DNA of 32,560 nucleotides, taken from assembly GCA_050250695.1 (NCBI GenBank), contig JBFWOE010000018.1, positions 1 to 32,560 on the forward strand, read 5' to 3'. This DNA comes from Ga0077527 sp050250695 (lineage in GTDB: Bacteria > Pseudomonadota > Gammaproteobacteria > Burkholderiales > SG8-41). The stretch's first letter is position 1. Each line of letters starts with the position of its first letter. The position numbers and the translations under genes are program-made. Of this stretch, positions 8,537 to 16,735 are shown in pieces. Below the pieces are notes generated by a model. That model had not been told where the DNA came from, made no database searches, and saw nothing but the letters and a program-made list of their open reading frames with translations.

Positions 8537-9682
8537 GACTGTCCAGCGCCCCTGCCTGCGGACCAGTTGGCGATCGCAGCCCAGTTCCCCGCGGTAACGG
8601 GCATGCCCCGGCAGCTCTTCGACCACAATCGTACCGCGCCCACGCAACGCAGCGATACGCCGCTGCAACGCCCGATCGCCCGGACGGTACGGCGCCAGCA
8701 CACGCGACACCGGCGTGGCTGTCCCGCCGGTGGCCGCCAGTTCGCGCAAGTCCAGGCTGAAACCGGTCGCAGCGCGTGCACGCCCGAACGCCTTGCCAAC
8801 CTCGTCGTAGCGGCCGCCCTGCGCCACCGCGTTGGACGAGGTGCTGGCATAGGCGGCGAACACCACGCCGCTGTGGTAGTGGTAACCGCGCAATTCGCCC
8901 AGATCAAAACTGCGGATCTGCGCCAAGTCCGCCAGGCGCACGGACAGCGCCGAGAGGTCGCGCAATGCGGCGCGGATTTCCGGCAGCGGCGGCAACACCC
9001 GCCGCGCCCGCACCAGCACTTCCGCACCGCCATAAAGCTGAGGCAGCACTGCCAGCGCCGCCCGGGTCGTGCGGTCGAAGCGGCGCGCCAGTCCGTCGAT
9101 GGCCGAGGCATCCTTCGCCTGCATCGCCTGGAACAGTTCGCCTTCGAGTTCACGCGGCGCCCGCGCCCGGCGCAGCAGTGCGCGGAATACGCCGACGTGG
9201 CCGATGTCGATGGAAACCTCGCGCATCCCGGCGATCCGCAACGCGCGCAGCATCAACCGCTGCACCTCGATGTCGCTGTCGATTCCGCGATGGCCGTAGA
9301 GTTCCGCGCCGATCTGCAGCGGTTCGCGCGTGCGGTTCATGCCGTCGGGCAGTGTGCGCAGCACGCTGCCGCTGTAGCACAGGCGGGTCACGCCGCCGCG
9401 GTTGAGCAGGTGCGCATCGATGCGCGCCACCTGCGGCGTGATGTCGGCGCGCACCCCGAGCATGCGCCCGGACAGCTGATCCACCAGCTTGAAGGTCTGC
9501 AGGTCGAGATCGTGGCCGGTGCCGGTCAGCAGCGAATCCACGTACTCGAGCAGTGGCGGCATGACCAGTTCGTAGCCATGCACCGCGAAATCATCGAGGA
9601 TCAGCCGGCGCAGGCGCTCGATGCGGCGCGCCTCCTCCGGCAGGATGTCTTCGATGTATTCGGGCAGCAGCCAGGTTCTCAT
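8522..9682 (-). CDS. hisZ: ATP phosphoribosyltransferase regulatory subunit HisZ
   Basis: 386 residues. HisZ is a catalytically inactive paralogue of histidyl-tRNA synthetase. It forms a complex with the short form of HisG and is needed for the first step of histidine synthesis and for its histidine feedback. I chose the ATG at 9682 because the protein then begins MRTWLLPEYIEDILPEEARRIE, the usual HisZ start; an in-frame ATG 33 bp upstream would add 11 unusual residues. The class II core is seen in ADITPQVARIDAHLL and the C-terminal GGRYDEVGKAFGR region. The true hisS lies about 7 kb upstream on the same strand. The stop codon sits inside the palindrome at 8511-8536. HisG is not in the window. 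Confidence 0.93.
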   Translation of the reverse strand: MRTWLLPEYIEDILPEEARRIERLRRLILDDFAVHGYELVMPPLLEYVDSLLTGTGHDLDLQTFKLVDQLSGRMLGVRADITPQVARIDAHLLNRGGVTRLCYSGSVLRTLPDGMNRTREPLQIGAELYGHRGIDSDIEVQRLMLRALRIAGMREVSIDIGHVGVFRALLRRARAPRELEGELFQAMQAKDASAIDGLARRFDRTTRAALAVLPQLYGGAEVLVRARRVLPPLPEIRAALRDLSALSVRLADLAQIRSFDLGELRGYHYHSGVVFAAYASTSSNAVAQGGRYDEVGKAFGRARAATGFSLDLRELAATGGTATPVSRVLAPYRPGDRALQRRIAALRGRGTIVVEELPGHARYRGELGCDRQLVRRQGRWTVIKLH

Positions 9683-9739
9683 GATGCAGGGCAAAAGTCG
9701 CGTGTTGCAGCGCAAACGCGCATTATAGAAGCCCCGAGT

Positions 9740-9928
9740 TCAGCCGCGCACGAAAAATAGCAGGATCAGGCCCGCGATCATCGAGCCCAGGCCGATGAAC
9801 CGCAACTGGCCGTCGCTCATCTCGATCAGCCTGCGAAAGGTTTCGCGCCAGGCCGCGGGGGCCAGGAAAGGCAGCAGCCCTTCGATGACCAGCATCAGGG
9901 CGACTGCGGTGAGAAGTCCGTCCGTCAT
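9740..9928 (-). CDS. DUF2065 (YjeT-like) small membrane protein
   Basis: 62 residues. Two hydrophobic segments, about 4-24 (LLTAVALMLVIEGLLPFLAP) and about 43-60 (FIGLGSMIAGLILLFFV), flank a polar stretch with WRETFRRLIEMSDGQLR. This is the layout of the DUF2065/YjeT family, whose biochemical role is unknown. It follows hflC by 27 bp, as yjeT does in E. coli, so a link with the HflKC membrane complex is suggested by position only. hisZ follows after 57 bp. Confidence 0.88.
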   Translation of the reverse strand: MTDGLLTAVALMLVIEGLLPFLAPAAWRETFRRLIEMSDGQLRFIGLGSMIAGLILLFFVRG

Positions 9929-9955
9929 GATCGGGGCCGGTCATCCGGCCCTCAG

Positions 9956-10837
9956 TCACTTGCCGCCGGGTTTGCCGCCGGATTTCAGGTACCTGAAAAA
10001 TTCCGAATTCGGCTCCAGCACCAGCACGTCGTTCCGGTCCTTGAAACTCGCCCGGTAGGCTTCCAGGCTGCGGTAAAACGCGTAGAACTCGGGATTGATT
10101 TCATACGCCTTGGCGTAATTTGCCGCAGCCCTGGCATCACCCTCACCCTTGATGCGCTGCGCTTCACGGTAGGCCTCGGCAAGGATCACCTCGCGCTGCT
10201 TGTCGGCGTCGGCGCGGATTTTCTCGGATTCGGCAGCGCCGGTCGAACGCAGCTCGTTGGCCACGCGTTTGCGCTCAGCCTCCATACGCCCGTACACCGA
10301 ACCGCTGACTTCCTGCGGCAGGTCGACGCGCTTGAGCCGGACGTCCAGCACTTCCACTCCGATCTTCGTGGCGTCTTCATTGGCCTTGTTGCGCATCAGC
10401 TCCATGATCTTGTCGCGCTCGCCCGACACCACATCATGCACCGTGCGATTGCCGAATTCGGCGCGCAGCCCGTCGTTGATGGTCTGCAGCAGCCGCCGCT
10501 GCGCATTCAGCTCGTCTCCGCCCACCGAGGTGTAATAGTTGCGCACATCGGTAATGCGCCATTTGACGAACAGGTCCACCAGCACGTTTTTCTTTTCCGA
10601 GGTCAGGAAACGCTCGGGTTCCGGGGTGTCGATCGTCAGTATGCGCACGTCGAAAAACCGCACGTTGTCGAGCAGCGGCACCTTGAAATAGAGGCCGGGA
10701 TCCTTCTTGATCGAAACGACCTCGCCCAGGCGGAACACGATCGCGTTCTGCCGCTGGTCAACGACAAACATCGACATCGACACGATCAGCAGCAGCGCGA
10801 CCAGGCCGATGAACACGGGTCCAAGGCTGCGTTTCAT
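9956..10837 (-). CDS. hflC: HflC, subunit of the HflKC complex
   Basis: 293 residues. HflC is an inner-membrane SPFH/prohibitin-family protein that pairs with HflK in a large periplasmic assembly around the FtsH protease and modulates its activity. One N-terminal membrane anchor (about 6-24, FIGLVALLLIVSMSMFVV) is followed by DQRQNAIVFRLGEV, the start of the SPFH domain. A coiled Ala/Glu/Arg-rich region (about 185-245, with AEAYREAQRIKGEGDARAA) and a conserved FYRSLEAYRASF segment come after. Its ATG shares one base with the hflK TGA (TGATG), which suggests translational coupling. Confidence 0.95.
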   Translation of the reverse strand: MKRSLGPVFIGLVALLLIVSMSMFVVDQRQNAIVFRLGEVVSIKKDPGLYFKVPLLDNVRFFDVRILTIDTPEPERFLTSEKKNVLVDLFVKWRITDVRNYYTSVGGDELNAQRRLLQTINDGLRAEFGNRTVHDVVSGERDKIMELMRNKANEDATKIGVEVLDVRLKRVDLPQEVSGSVYGRMEAERKRVANELRSTGAAESEKIRADADKQREVILAEAYREAQRIKGEGDARAAANYAKAYEINPEFYAFYRSLEAYRASFKDRNDVLVLEPNSEFFRYLKSGGKPGGK

Positions 10838-12084
10838 CAGCGGCCCTCCCGGTCACGGCTGCGGAAGGCTTCGCGCCCCCGCGCCCCGCCTTCGGCAGGC
10901 GCAGTTTCGGCCGGCTTGGCCGACGGCATTGCCGCAGCGCTTCCCGTCATCTGCATCAGCTTGTCGAGCGGCAGGTAGAGCAGGTTGCCGCCACTTTTCT
11001 GGTCGATCAGTATTTTGCTGGTATTGCTCATGATCTGCTGCATGGCATCGATGTAGAGACGGTCGCGCGTCACCTGTGGCGCCTTCGCATATTCCGCTAC
11101 CACCTGGCGGAAACGCGAAGCATCACCCTGGGACTGCTCGATCACCCGGGAGCGGTAACCCGACGCCTCTTCCAGCATGCGCGCGGCCATGCCGCGCGCC
11201 TTCGGGATCACGTCGTTGGCGTATGCCTCGCCCTCGTTTTTCTGGCGCTCGCGATCCTGGCCGGCCTTGACCGCATCGTCAAAAGCCGCCTGCACCTGTT
11301 CCGGCGGCTGCGCGTTCTGCATGGTGACCTTGCTGATGTTGATGCCGGTGCCGTAGCGGTCGAGGATTTCCTGCATCAGCTTCTGGGCACGCGCAGCGAC
11401 ATCGGCGCGGCCCTCGAATATCACGAAGTCCATGCTGCTGCGGCCGACGATTTCGCGAATTGCCGTTTCGGCGGCCTGCAGCACCGAATCGTCGGGCGCG
11501 CGATGGTTGAACAGGTAATCACTGGGGCTTTTGAGGATGTATTGCACCGCGAACTGCACGTCGATGATGTTTTCATCGTCGGTCAGCATCAGCGATTCCT
11601 TCAGTACCTTGCTCTTGACGTTGTTGCGGTAGCCGACCTCGACAGTGCGCACCTGCTCCACATTAACCACTTCGGCCGACTCCACGGGATACGGCAGGTG
11701 CCAGCGCGGGCCGGGCAAGGTCGTGTCGATAAACTTGCCGAAGCGCAGCACGACGCCGCGCTGGCCCTCGTTGACGATGTAGAACCCGCTGGCGATCCAC
11801 ACCACCAGCACCAGGCCGACCAGCAGGCCGGCGCCGCCGCCGACCGCGCCCGCACTGGGTCCGCCGCCACCCGGCGAATCACCATTGCCGCCACCCTTGG
11901 CGCCGAGCAACTGGCTCAGCCGGCGATTGAGCTGGCGCCAGATTTCATCGAGGTCGGGAGGACCCTGGTTGCCGCCACCGGGGCGCCGGCCCCATTGCGG
12001 ATCGTTCAATGAAAGCAACGGCGCCAGCATCCTGGCCAGGCCGTCCTTCAGGCGGTCGCGTACAGACTTCGAGGTTTCAGTCAT
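10837..12084 (-). CDS. hflK: HflK, subunit of the HflKC complex
   Basis: 415 residues. It is the partner of HflC in the FtsH-regulating membrane complex. The cytoplasmic N-terminus (1-80) has a short basic helix, then a Gly/Pro-rich stretch (PGGGNQGPPDLDEIWRQLNRRLSQLLG and later poly-Gly), typical of HflK. A membrane segment covers about 84-103 (GLLVGLVLVVWIASGFYIV), followed by NEGQRGVVLRFGKF and the SPFH domain. The C-terminal coiled region and the end after PLDKLMQM are rich in Ala, Glu and Arg. It lies 14 bp behind hflX and overlaps hflC by one base. Confidence 0.95.
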   Translation of the reverse strand: MTETSKSVRDRLKDGLARMLAPLLSLNDPQWGRRPGGGNQGPPDLDEIWRQLNRRLSQLLGAKGGGNGDSPGGGGPSAGAVGGGAGLLVGLVLVVWIASGFYIVNEGQRGVVLRFGKFIDTTLPGPRWHLPYPVESAEVVNVEQVRTVEVGYRNNVKSKVLKESLMLTDDENIIDVQFAVQYILKSPSDYLFNHRAPDDSVLQAAETAIREIVGRSSMDFVIFEGRADVAARAQKLMQEILDRYGTGINISKVTMQNAQPPEQVQAAFDDAVKAGQDRERQKNEGEAYANDVIPKARGMAARMLEEASGYRSRVIEQSQGDASRFRQVVAEYAKAPQVTRDRLYIDAMQQIMSNTSKILIDQKSGGNLLYLPLDKLMQMTGSAAAMPSAKPAETAPAEGGARGREAFRSRDREGR

Positions 12085-12098
12085 CGGTCCAGAAATTT

Positions 12099-13217
12099 TC
12101 AGGCTGCAGCAGATTGGCTCGAACGCGCCGCTTCCAGCGCGTGTTCCATGATGGCCTTGCGCAACAGGTCCATACCATCGCCCGTCAGCGCACTCAACCA
12201 GAGGCGGGAAATTCTAGCACACTCGTCACGCTCCACCCGTGCCTCCACCCCGCTGCGGTCGATCTTGTTGTAGACCATGATCTGCGGCAGCCGGTCTGCG
12301 CCGATTTCCGCCAGCACCGTGTTGACGGCGGCGATCTGCGCATCGCGATCCGGGCTGCTGGCGTCGACCACGTGCAGCAGCAGGTCGGCGTGCACGGTCT
12401 CTTCCAGCGTCGCCTGGAATGCCTCGACCAGGGTGTGCGGCAGATGCCGGATGAAACCCACGGTATCGGATATCACCACCGCCTGGCCTTCGACGCCCTC
12501 GAGACGGCGTGTCGTCGTATCCAGCGTTGCGAACAGCTGGTCGGCGGCATAGGCGTCGGCCCGCGTCACGCGATTGAACAGCGTCGATTTGCCGGCATTG
12601 GTATAACCCACCAGCGACACCGAAAACACATGGGCCCGCGACCGGGACCGGCGCTGGGTGGCGTGTTGCGCACGCACGCGCACCAGTTTTTCCTTGAGCA
12701 CCTTGACCCGTTTTCCGAGCAGCCGGCGGTCGGTTTCGAGCTGCGTTTCGCCGGGTCCGCGCATGCCGATGCCGCCGCGCTGCCGCTCCAGGTGGGTCCA
12801 GCCACGCACCAGGCGGGTCGCCAGGTGCTCCAGCTGCGCGAGTTCCACCTGCAGCTTGCCGACATGGCTGCGTGCGCGCTGCGCGAAAATGTCGAGGATC
12901 AGGCTGGTGCGGTCGATGACCCGGCACGACAGCCGGCGCTCCAGGTTGCGTTCCTGGATCGGGCTCAGGGCATGGTTGAAAATGATCACTTCGGCGCCGC
13001 TGTCGCGCTGGACCTGCGCGATTTCCTCGACCTTGCCCTTGCCGGCATAAAGTGCGGGATCGGGACGGTCGCGCCGGCCGCGGACCACCGCCAGAACGGT
13101 GACGCCGCCGCTGCGCGCCAGCAGTTGCAGTTCTTCCAGGCTCTCCGCGTAATCCGGCTCACCCAGATCGAGCGCCACGAGGATCGCGCGGGTGCCGCTG
13201 CCCGGGCGCTCAAACAT
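12099..13217 (-). CDS. hflX: Ribosome-splitting GTPase HflX
   Basis: 372 residues. HflX is a GTPase that binds the 50S subunit and splits stalled or heat-damaged 70S ribosomes. The N-terminal HflX domain has DPALYAGKGKVEEI and the Gly-rich GGIGMRGPGETQLE linker (about 148-160). The GTPase domain shows the P-loop GYTNAGKST (about 204-212), switch II DTVGFIRHLPHTLVEAF (from about 251) and VYNKID. I start at the ATG at 13217; a TTG directly before it would add one residue. It follows hfq by 22 bp of AT-rich sequence in the order known from E. coli. Confidence 0.95.
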   Translation of the reverse strand: MFERPGSGTRAILVALDLGEPDYAESLEELQLLARSGGVTVLAVVRGRRDRPDPALYAGKGKVEEIAQVQRDSGAEVIIFNHALSPIQERNLERRLSCRVIDRTSLILDIFAQRARSHVGKLQVELAQLEHLATRLVRGWTHLERQRGGIGMRGPGETQLETDRRLLGKRVKVLKEKLVRVRAQHATQRRSRSRAHVFSVSLVGYTNAGKSTLFNRVTRADAYAADQLFATLDTTTRRLEGVEGQAVVISDTVGFIRHLPHTLVEAFQATLEETVHADLLLHVVDASSPDRDAQIAAVNTVLAEIGADRLPQIMVYNKIDRSGVEARVERDECARISRLWLSALTGDGMDLLRKAIMEHALEAARSSQSAAA

Positions 13218-13239
13218 CAAAAATATTCAATAAAAACAA
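13218..13239 (-). other. AT-rich hfq-hflX spacer
   Basis: A 22-bp spacer with no stable stem; it is nearly all A and T and continues the AT-rich end of hfq. No Shine-Dalgarno site for hflX is evident in it, so hflX translation may rely on unstructured mRNA or on coupling with hfq. Confidence 0.35.
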
Positions 13240-13479
13240 TTATTTATCTTTACTCTCGTCTGGAGCCAGACTGACCGCACGCGCCGGTACCACCGTCGAT
13301 ATCGCGTGTTTGTAGACCATCTGCGTCACGGTGTTTTTCAGCAACACCACGTACTGGTCGAAGGAATCGACCTGGCCCTGGAGCTTGATGCCGTTGACGA
13401 GGTATATCGATACGGGGATGTGTTCCTTGCGCAATGCGTTCAGGAACGGGTCTTGTAGCAGCTGCCCTTTATTGCTCAT
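13240..13479 (-). CDS. hfq: RNA chaperone Hfq
   Basis: 79 residues. Hfq is a hexameric Sm-like protein that pairs small RNAs with mRNAs and binds poly(A) and U-rich 3' ends. The N-terminus GQLLQDPFLNALRKEHIPVSIYLVNGIKLQG is the Sm1 motif, with the lateral and proximal RNA contact Q8. Sm2 is seen as NTVTQMVYKHAISTVVP, with the YKHAIS signature at 56-61. The tail after the Sm core is short (about 10 residues) compared with the long tail of the 102-residue E. coli protein. AGAGG stands 8 bp before the ATG. The 67-bp gap behind der is the junction of the two gene blocks and may hold its promoter. Confidence 0.97.
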   Translation of the reverse strand: MSNKGQLLQDPFLNALRKEHIPVSIYLVNGIKLQGQVDSFDQYVVLLKNTVTQMVYKHAISTVVPARAVSLAPDESKDK

Positions 13480-13546
13480 GGCACTAACCTCTTTGTAGTT
13501 ATTGGAAAGATCACTCTAGCCTAATTTTTCTCGTCTGGCCATAGAG
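13480..13546 (-). promoter_or_regulatory. der-hfq junction, possible hfq promoter region
   Basis: This 67-bp gap is the longest inside the minus-strand block between rlmN and hisZ. It carries the hfq ribosome site (AGAGG about 8 bp before the ATG) and an AT-rich stretch. I see no convincing -35/-10 pair and no terminator stem for der, so read-through from der and a separate hfq promoter are both possible. Confidence 0.35.
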
Positions 13547-14887
13547 TTAGCTGCGTTTTGCATCGCCCCTGGCATACGGGTTGCGCCCCGACTTGAACTC
13601 CACTTTAAGGGGTGTACCGGTCAATTTGAACGCATCGCGGAAAAATCGTTCCAGATATCGGCGATAGGTTTCGGGCACCCGTTCCAGTGCCGAGCCGTGA
13701 ATGATGATCCGCGGCGGATTGGATCCCCCCTGGTGGGCATAACGCAGTTTGGGCCGCACCAGGCCATGGCGCGGCGGTTGCTGCTGCTGCGCGGCCAGCA
13801 TCATCACCCGCGTCAGCCGCGGCGTCGACAACTTCGCCATCGCCGCGGCATAGGCGGCATCCGCGGACCGCAGCAGCGCGCCTATGCCCTGACCCTGCAG
13901 CGCGGAAATGAAGTGGAAACGCGCGAAATTCAGGAAATTGAGCTTGCGCGCACCATCGCGCTTGACCTGCTCACGCTCCGCCTCGCCAAGACCTTCCCAC
14001 TTGTTGACGGCCACCACCAGCGCCCTTCCGGCCTCGAGTATGAATCCGGCGATATGGGCATCCTGCTCGGCGATTTCCTGTCGCGCATCCAGCACCAGGA
14101 TCACGATGTTGGCGTCGGCAATCGATTGCAGCGTCTTGATCACGGAAAATTTTTCCGCGGCTTCATCGACCTGTCCGCGTTTGCGCATGCCCGCGGTATC
14201 GATCAGCGTGTAGCGCTTGCCGTCGCGCTCGAAATCGATATAAATGGAATCCCGGGTCGTGCCGGGCTGGTCGAACACCACGACGCGTTCCTCGCCAAGC
14301 AGCGCATTGACCAGCGTCGATTTGCCGACATTCGGCCGGCCGACGATGGCGATCTTGGGATGCCCGCCGGCGTCTTCCGCTTCGCGCTCCGCCTGCGGAA
14401 AATCCGCCAGCACCAGATCCATCAGATCGCCGATGTACTCGCCGTGTTCGGCGGAAATGGCCAGCGGCTCGCCCATGCCCAGCGCATGAAAATCGGCGAC
14501 AGCCGCCGCGTGGTTCATGCCTTCCGCCTTGTTGACGATCAGCCAGACCTTGCGGCCGCTGCGCCGCAGTTCCGCGCCGATTTCGCGGTCCTGGCCGGTC
14601 AATCCCGTGCGTGCATCAACGATGAACAGCACGGCATCGGCCTCGTCAACGGCCTGCCGTGTCTGCCGCGCCATCTGATGGTAAATGCCGTCCTTGGCCA
14701 CCGGCTCGAAGCCGCCGGTATCCACGACCAGGTACGATTTCTGGCCGACCCGCCCTTCCCCGTAATGGCGGTCGCGGGTAATGCCCGGCGCATCCACGAC
14801 GATTGCTTCACGGCTGCGGGTCAACCGGTTGAACAATGTCGATTTGCCGACGTTGGGACGGCCGACGATGACTACGGTGGGTTTCAT
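13547..14887 (-). CDS. der: Ribosome assembly GTPase Der (EngA)
   Basis: 446 residues. Der is an essential GTPase with two consecutive G domains that acts in 50S subunit maturation. The first P-loop is GRPNVGKST (8-16), with DAPGITRD and DTGGFEP as switch motifs. The second P-loop, IVGRPNVGKST, lies near residues 180-190, followed by DQPGTTRDSIY and DTAGMRKRGQ. The C-terminal KH-like domain includes RYAHQGGSNPPRIIIHG, which is strongly conserved in Der. It ends in a short basic tail (RGDAKRS). It follows bamB by 54 bp, as in E. coli. Confidence 0.97.
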   Translation of the reverse strand: MKPTVVIVGRPNVGKSTLFNRLTRSREAIVVDAPGITRDRHYGEGRVGQKSYLVVDTGGFEPVAKDGIYHQMARQTRQAVDEADAVLFIVDARTGLTGQDREIGAELRRSGRKVWLIVNKAEGMNHAAAVADFHALGMGEPLAISAEHGEYIGDLMDLVLADFPQAEREAEDAGGHPKIAIVGRPNVGKSTLVNALLGEERVVVFDQPGTTRDSIYIDFERDGKRYTLIDTAGMRKRGQVDEAAEKFSVIKTLQSIADANIVILVLDARQEIAEQDAHIAGFILEAGRALVVAVNKWEGLGEAEREQVKRDGARKLNFLNFARFHFISALQGQGIGALLRSADAAYAAAMAKLSTPRLTRVMMLAAQQQQPPRHGLVRPKLRYAHQGGSNPPRIIIHGSALERVPETYRRYLERFFRDAFKLTGTPLKVEFKSGRNPYARGDAKRS

Positions 14888-14941
14888 GATGATTCGTCGC
14901 CTGTGCCGCCGCGGCAGGGCGGCGCGCCATGGGGTCGGCTG

Positions 14942-16099
14942 CTATTGAACGCTGATTGCGAAGATGCCGCCGTTGCGCGTCTGCACCAGGAACGTGGACA
15001 GATCGAGCGCCACCGGCGGCACCACGATCGCGCTGCCGTCGGTGGCCACGCGCGCGACAAACGAGCCGTCTTCGTTCGACAGCACATGCACCTGGCCCTC
15101 GAAGTCGCCGACGATGACATGGCGGCCCAGTGCCAGCGGCGCACTCGCCCAGCGGTCGCGCAGCTTGTCCTGCTTCCACAGGCTGGCGCCGTTGCGGCGG
15201 TCGAAAGCCAGGACTGCGCTACGGTCATCCGTCACGTAGGCATTACGCACGTCCAGGCCGAGCCCGGCGATGCTCGATACATCCCTCGCCCACAACGTCT
15301 CGCCGCGCATCGGATCGAAGCAGGCCAGCCGTCCCTGAAAAGCCACTGCGCAGATCTGACCGCCCTCGATCACCGGATAACTGGTCACGTCGCTGACACG
15401 CTCCAGTTCCGTCGCCCCCTTGGGCAGCGCCACCACGGACTCCCAGCCGACATTGCCGGTCTGTAGTGCAATCGCCACCAGGCGGCCACCGGGAAAACCG
15501 GCAAAAACGGCGCCGCGATTGACGACGATGCCGGCATAACTGCGCACGGCAAGTGACGGCAGCGCACGCTGGTAGACCCAGCGCTGCTTGCCGTCATTGG
15601 CATTCAGTCCGTAGATCCGTCCGTCGCCGGTACGCACCACGACCACGCCGTCAGCCCCCGCAGGCGGCGACAGCACTTCGCCGGTCAGCTGTGTTTTCCA
15701 GGCCAGTTTGCCTCCGGGCTCGAATGCCAGAACTTCGCCCTTCGAGGTACCCGCCAGCACCAGCCCCGCACCGTGGCCAATGCCGCCCGACAGCGGCATG
15801 CCGGCATCAAACTGCCCCTGACTGCCGCCGGAACTGGCTGAAAATGCGGTGATCTGGCCCGTAGTTCCGCCGGCATATACGGTATTGCCGCTGATCGCCG
15901 GAAAAAAAGCGCCGCGGCCCGCATTCCCGACACTGCCCTGCCAGACAATGCGCGCATTCGCGCGCGCCTGGAACTGCGGCAGTTCCGCCGCTTTCTGCCT
16001 GGGCTTGGCGCCGAACCAGCCGTCGTAAAGGTTCGATACGCTCTGGCAACCTGCCAGCGTCAGCACGGCTCCAGCCAGAAATGCGATACGTGAAATCAC
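14942..16099 (-). CDS. bamB: Outer-membrane assembly lipoprotein BamB
   Basis: 385 residues (E. coli 392). BamB is a periplasm-facing lipoprotein of the BAM complex that helps insert beta-barrel proteins. The signal peptide MISRIAFLAGAVLTLAGC ends in a clear lipobox LAGC with the acylated Cys at 18. The rest is a PQQ-type eight-bladed beta-propeller, visible as recurring segments such as GNTVYAGGTTGQITAFSASSG, DGRIYGLNANDGKQRWVYQ and RLACFDPMRGETLWARDVSS. Its ATG overlaps the end of the preceding yfgM-like gene by 4 nt (ATGA). Confidence 0.94.
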   Translation of the reverse strand: MISRIAFLAGAVLTLAGCQSVSNLYDGWFGAKPRQKAAELPQFQARANARIVWQGSVGNAGRGAFFPAISGNTVYAGGTTGQITAFSASSGGSQGQFDAGMPLSGGIGHGAGLVLAGTSKGEVLAFEPGGKLAWKTQLTGEVLSPPAGADGVVVVRTGDGRIYGLNANDGKQRWVYQRALPSLAVRSYAGIVVNRGAVFAGFPGGRLVAIALQTGNVGWESVVALPKGATELERVSDVTSYPVIEGGQICAVAFQGRLACFDPMRGETLWARDVSSIAGLGLDVRNAYVTDDRSAVLAFDRRNGASLWKQDKLRDRWASAPLALGRHVIVGDFEGQVHVLSNEDGSFVARVATDGSAIVVPPVALDLSTFLVQTRNGGIFAISVQ

Positions 16100-16731
16100 T
16101 TCGCCTCACCCAGTGCATCGAGTTTCAGCTGCGTGATCTGGCGCAGCGGGCTTGCGGCATCGCTTTTCTCCAGCGCAAGCTGGTAAGCAGTGCGCGCTTC
16201 CTGCCGCTTGCCCTGCGCGCTCAGCACGTCACCCCTGAGCCCCGCATAGAGGCCGGAAAAACTGTCGCCAGGTTTGACCTCGAGCAGCTTGAGCGCCTCG
16301 GGCAGGTTCTTTTCATCAAAAAGTACGCGGGCCAGGCGCAAACGGGCAACATCGCGCACCTCCTCCTCGCCGGCCTTGTCCATCACCCACTGCAGTCTCG
16401 TCTTGGCTGCCGCCAGATCGCCGGTATCGACGGCGCTTTTCGCTGCCGCCAGCGCCGCCGGTGCGGCATACGGCGTGGAGCCGTAACTGTCGATCATCTG
16501 CCCGGCAATGTCGCGCACTTTCTTGTGGTCACTCGCACGTTCGGCGCGCTGCAACTGCTCGAACAGCACCACGGCCGCAGTGGCTTGCGAGGTGCGGTAA
16601 TAATGCCAGCCGCGTATGCCGCCCACGGTCAGCAATGCGGCGACAACCACGACCACCACAAGTCGGCCGTATTGCGCCCACCAGGCCTTCATTGCCGCCA
16701 GCTGTTCCTGTTCTTCCAGATCGTAAGCCAT
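16096..16731 (-). CDS. YfgM-like inner-membrane TPR protein
   Basis: 211 residues. YfgM is an ancillary SecYEG-associated protein with a periplasmic TPR-like domain, linked to periplasmic chaperones. The short cytoplasmic N-terminus (MAYDLEEQEQLAAMKAWWAQYG) is followed by one very valine-rich membrane helix (23-39) and GIRGWHYYRTSQ. The remaining Ala/Leu-rich helices carry TPR-like repeats (about 45-205). It lies between hisS (4 bp upstream) and bamB (4-nt overlap), the same arrangement as in E. coli, which supports the family call. The sequence itself is weakly conserved in this family. Confidence 0.85.
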   Translation of the reverse strand: MAYDLEEQEQLAAMKAWWAQYGRLVVVVVVAALLTVGGIRGWHYYRTSQATAAVVLFEQLQRAERASDHKKVRDIAGQMIDSYGSTPYAAPAALAAAKSAVDTGDLAAAKTRLQWVMDKAGEEEVRDVARLRLARVLFDEKNLPEALKLLEVKPGDSFSGLYAGLRGDVLSAQGKRQEARTAYQLALEKSDAASPLRQITQLKLDALGEAK

Positions 16732-16735
16732 TGAT

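Noticed and set aside
13697..15466. 589-codon open frame on the plus strand over der and bamB
   Set aside because: Complement of two well-supported genes. Rich in Arg, His and Gln without motifs.
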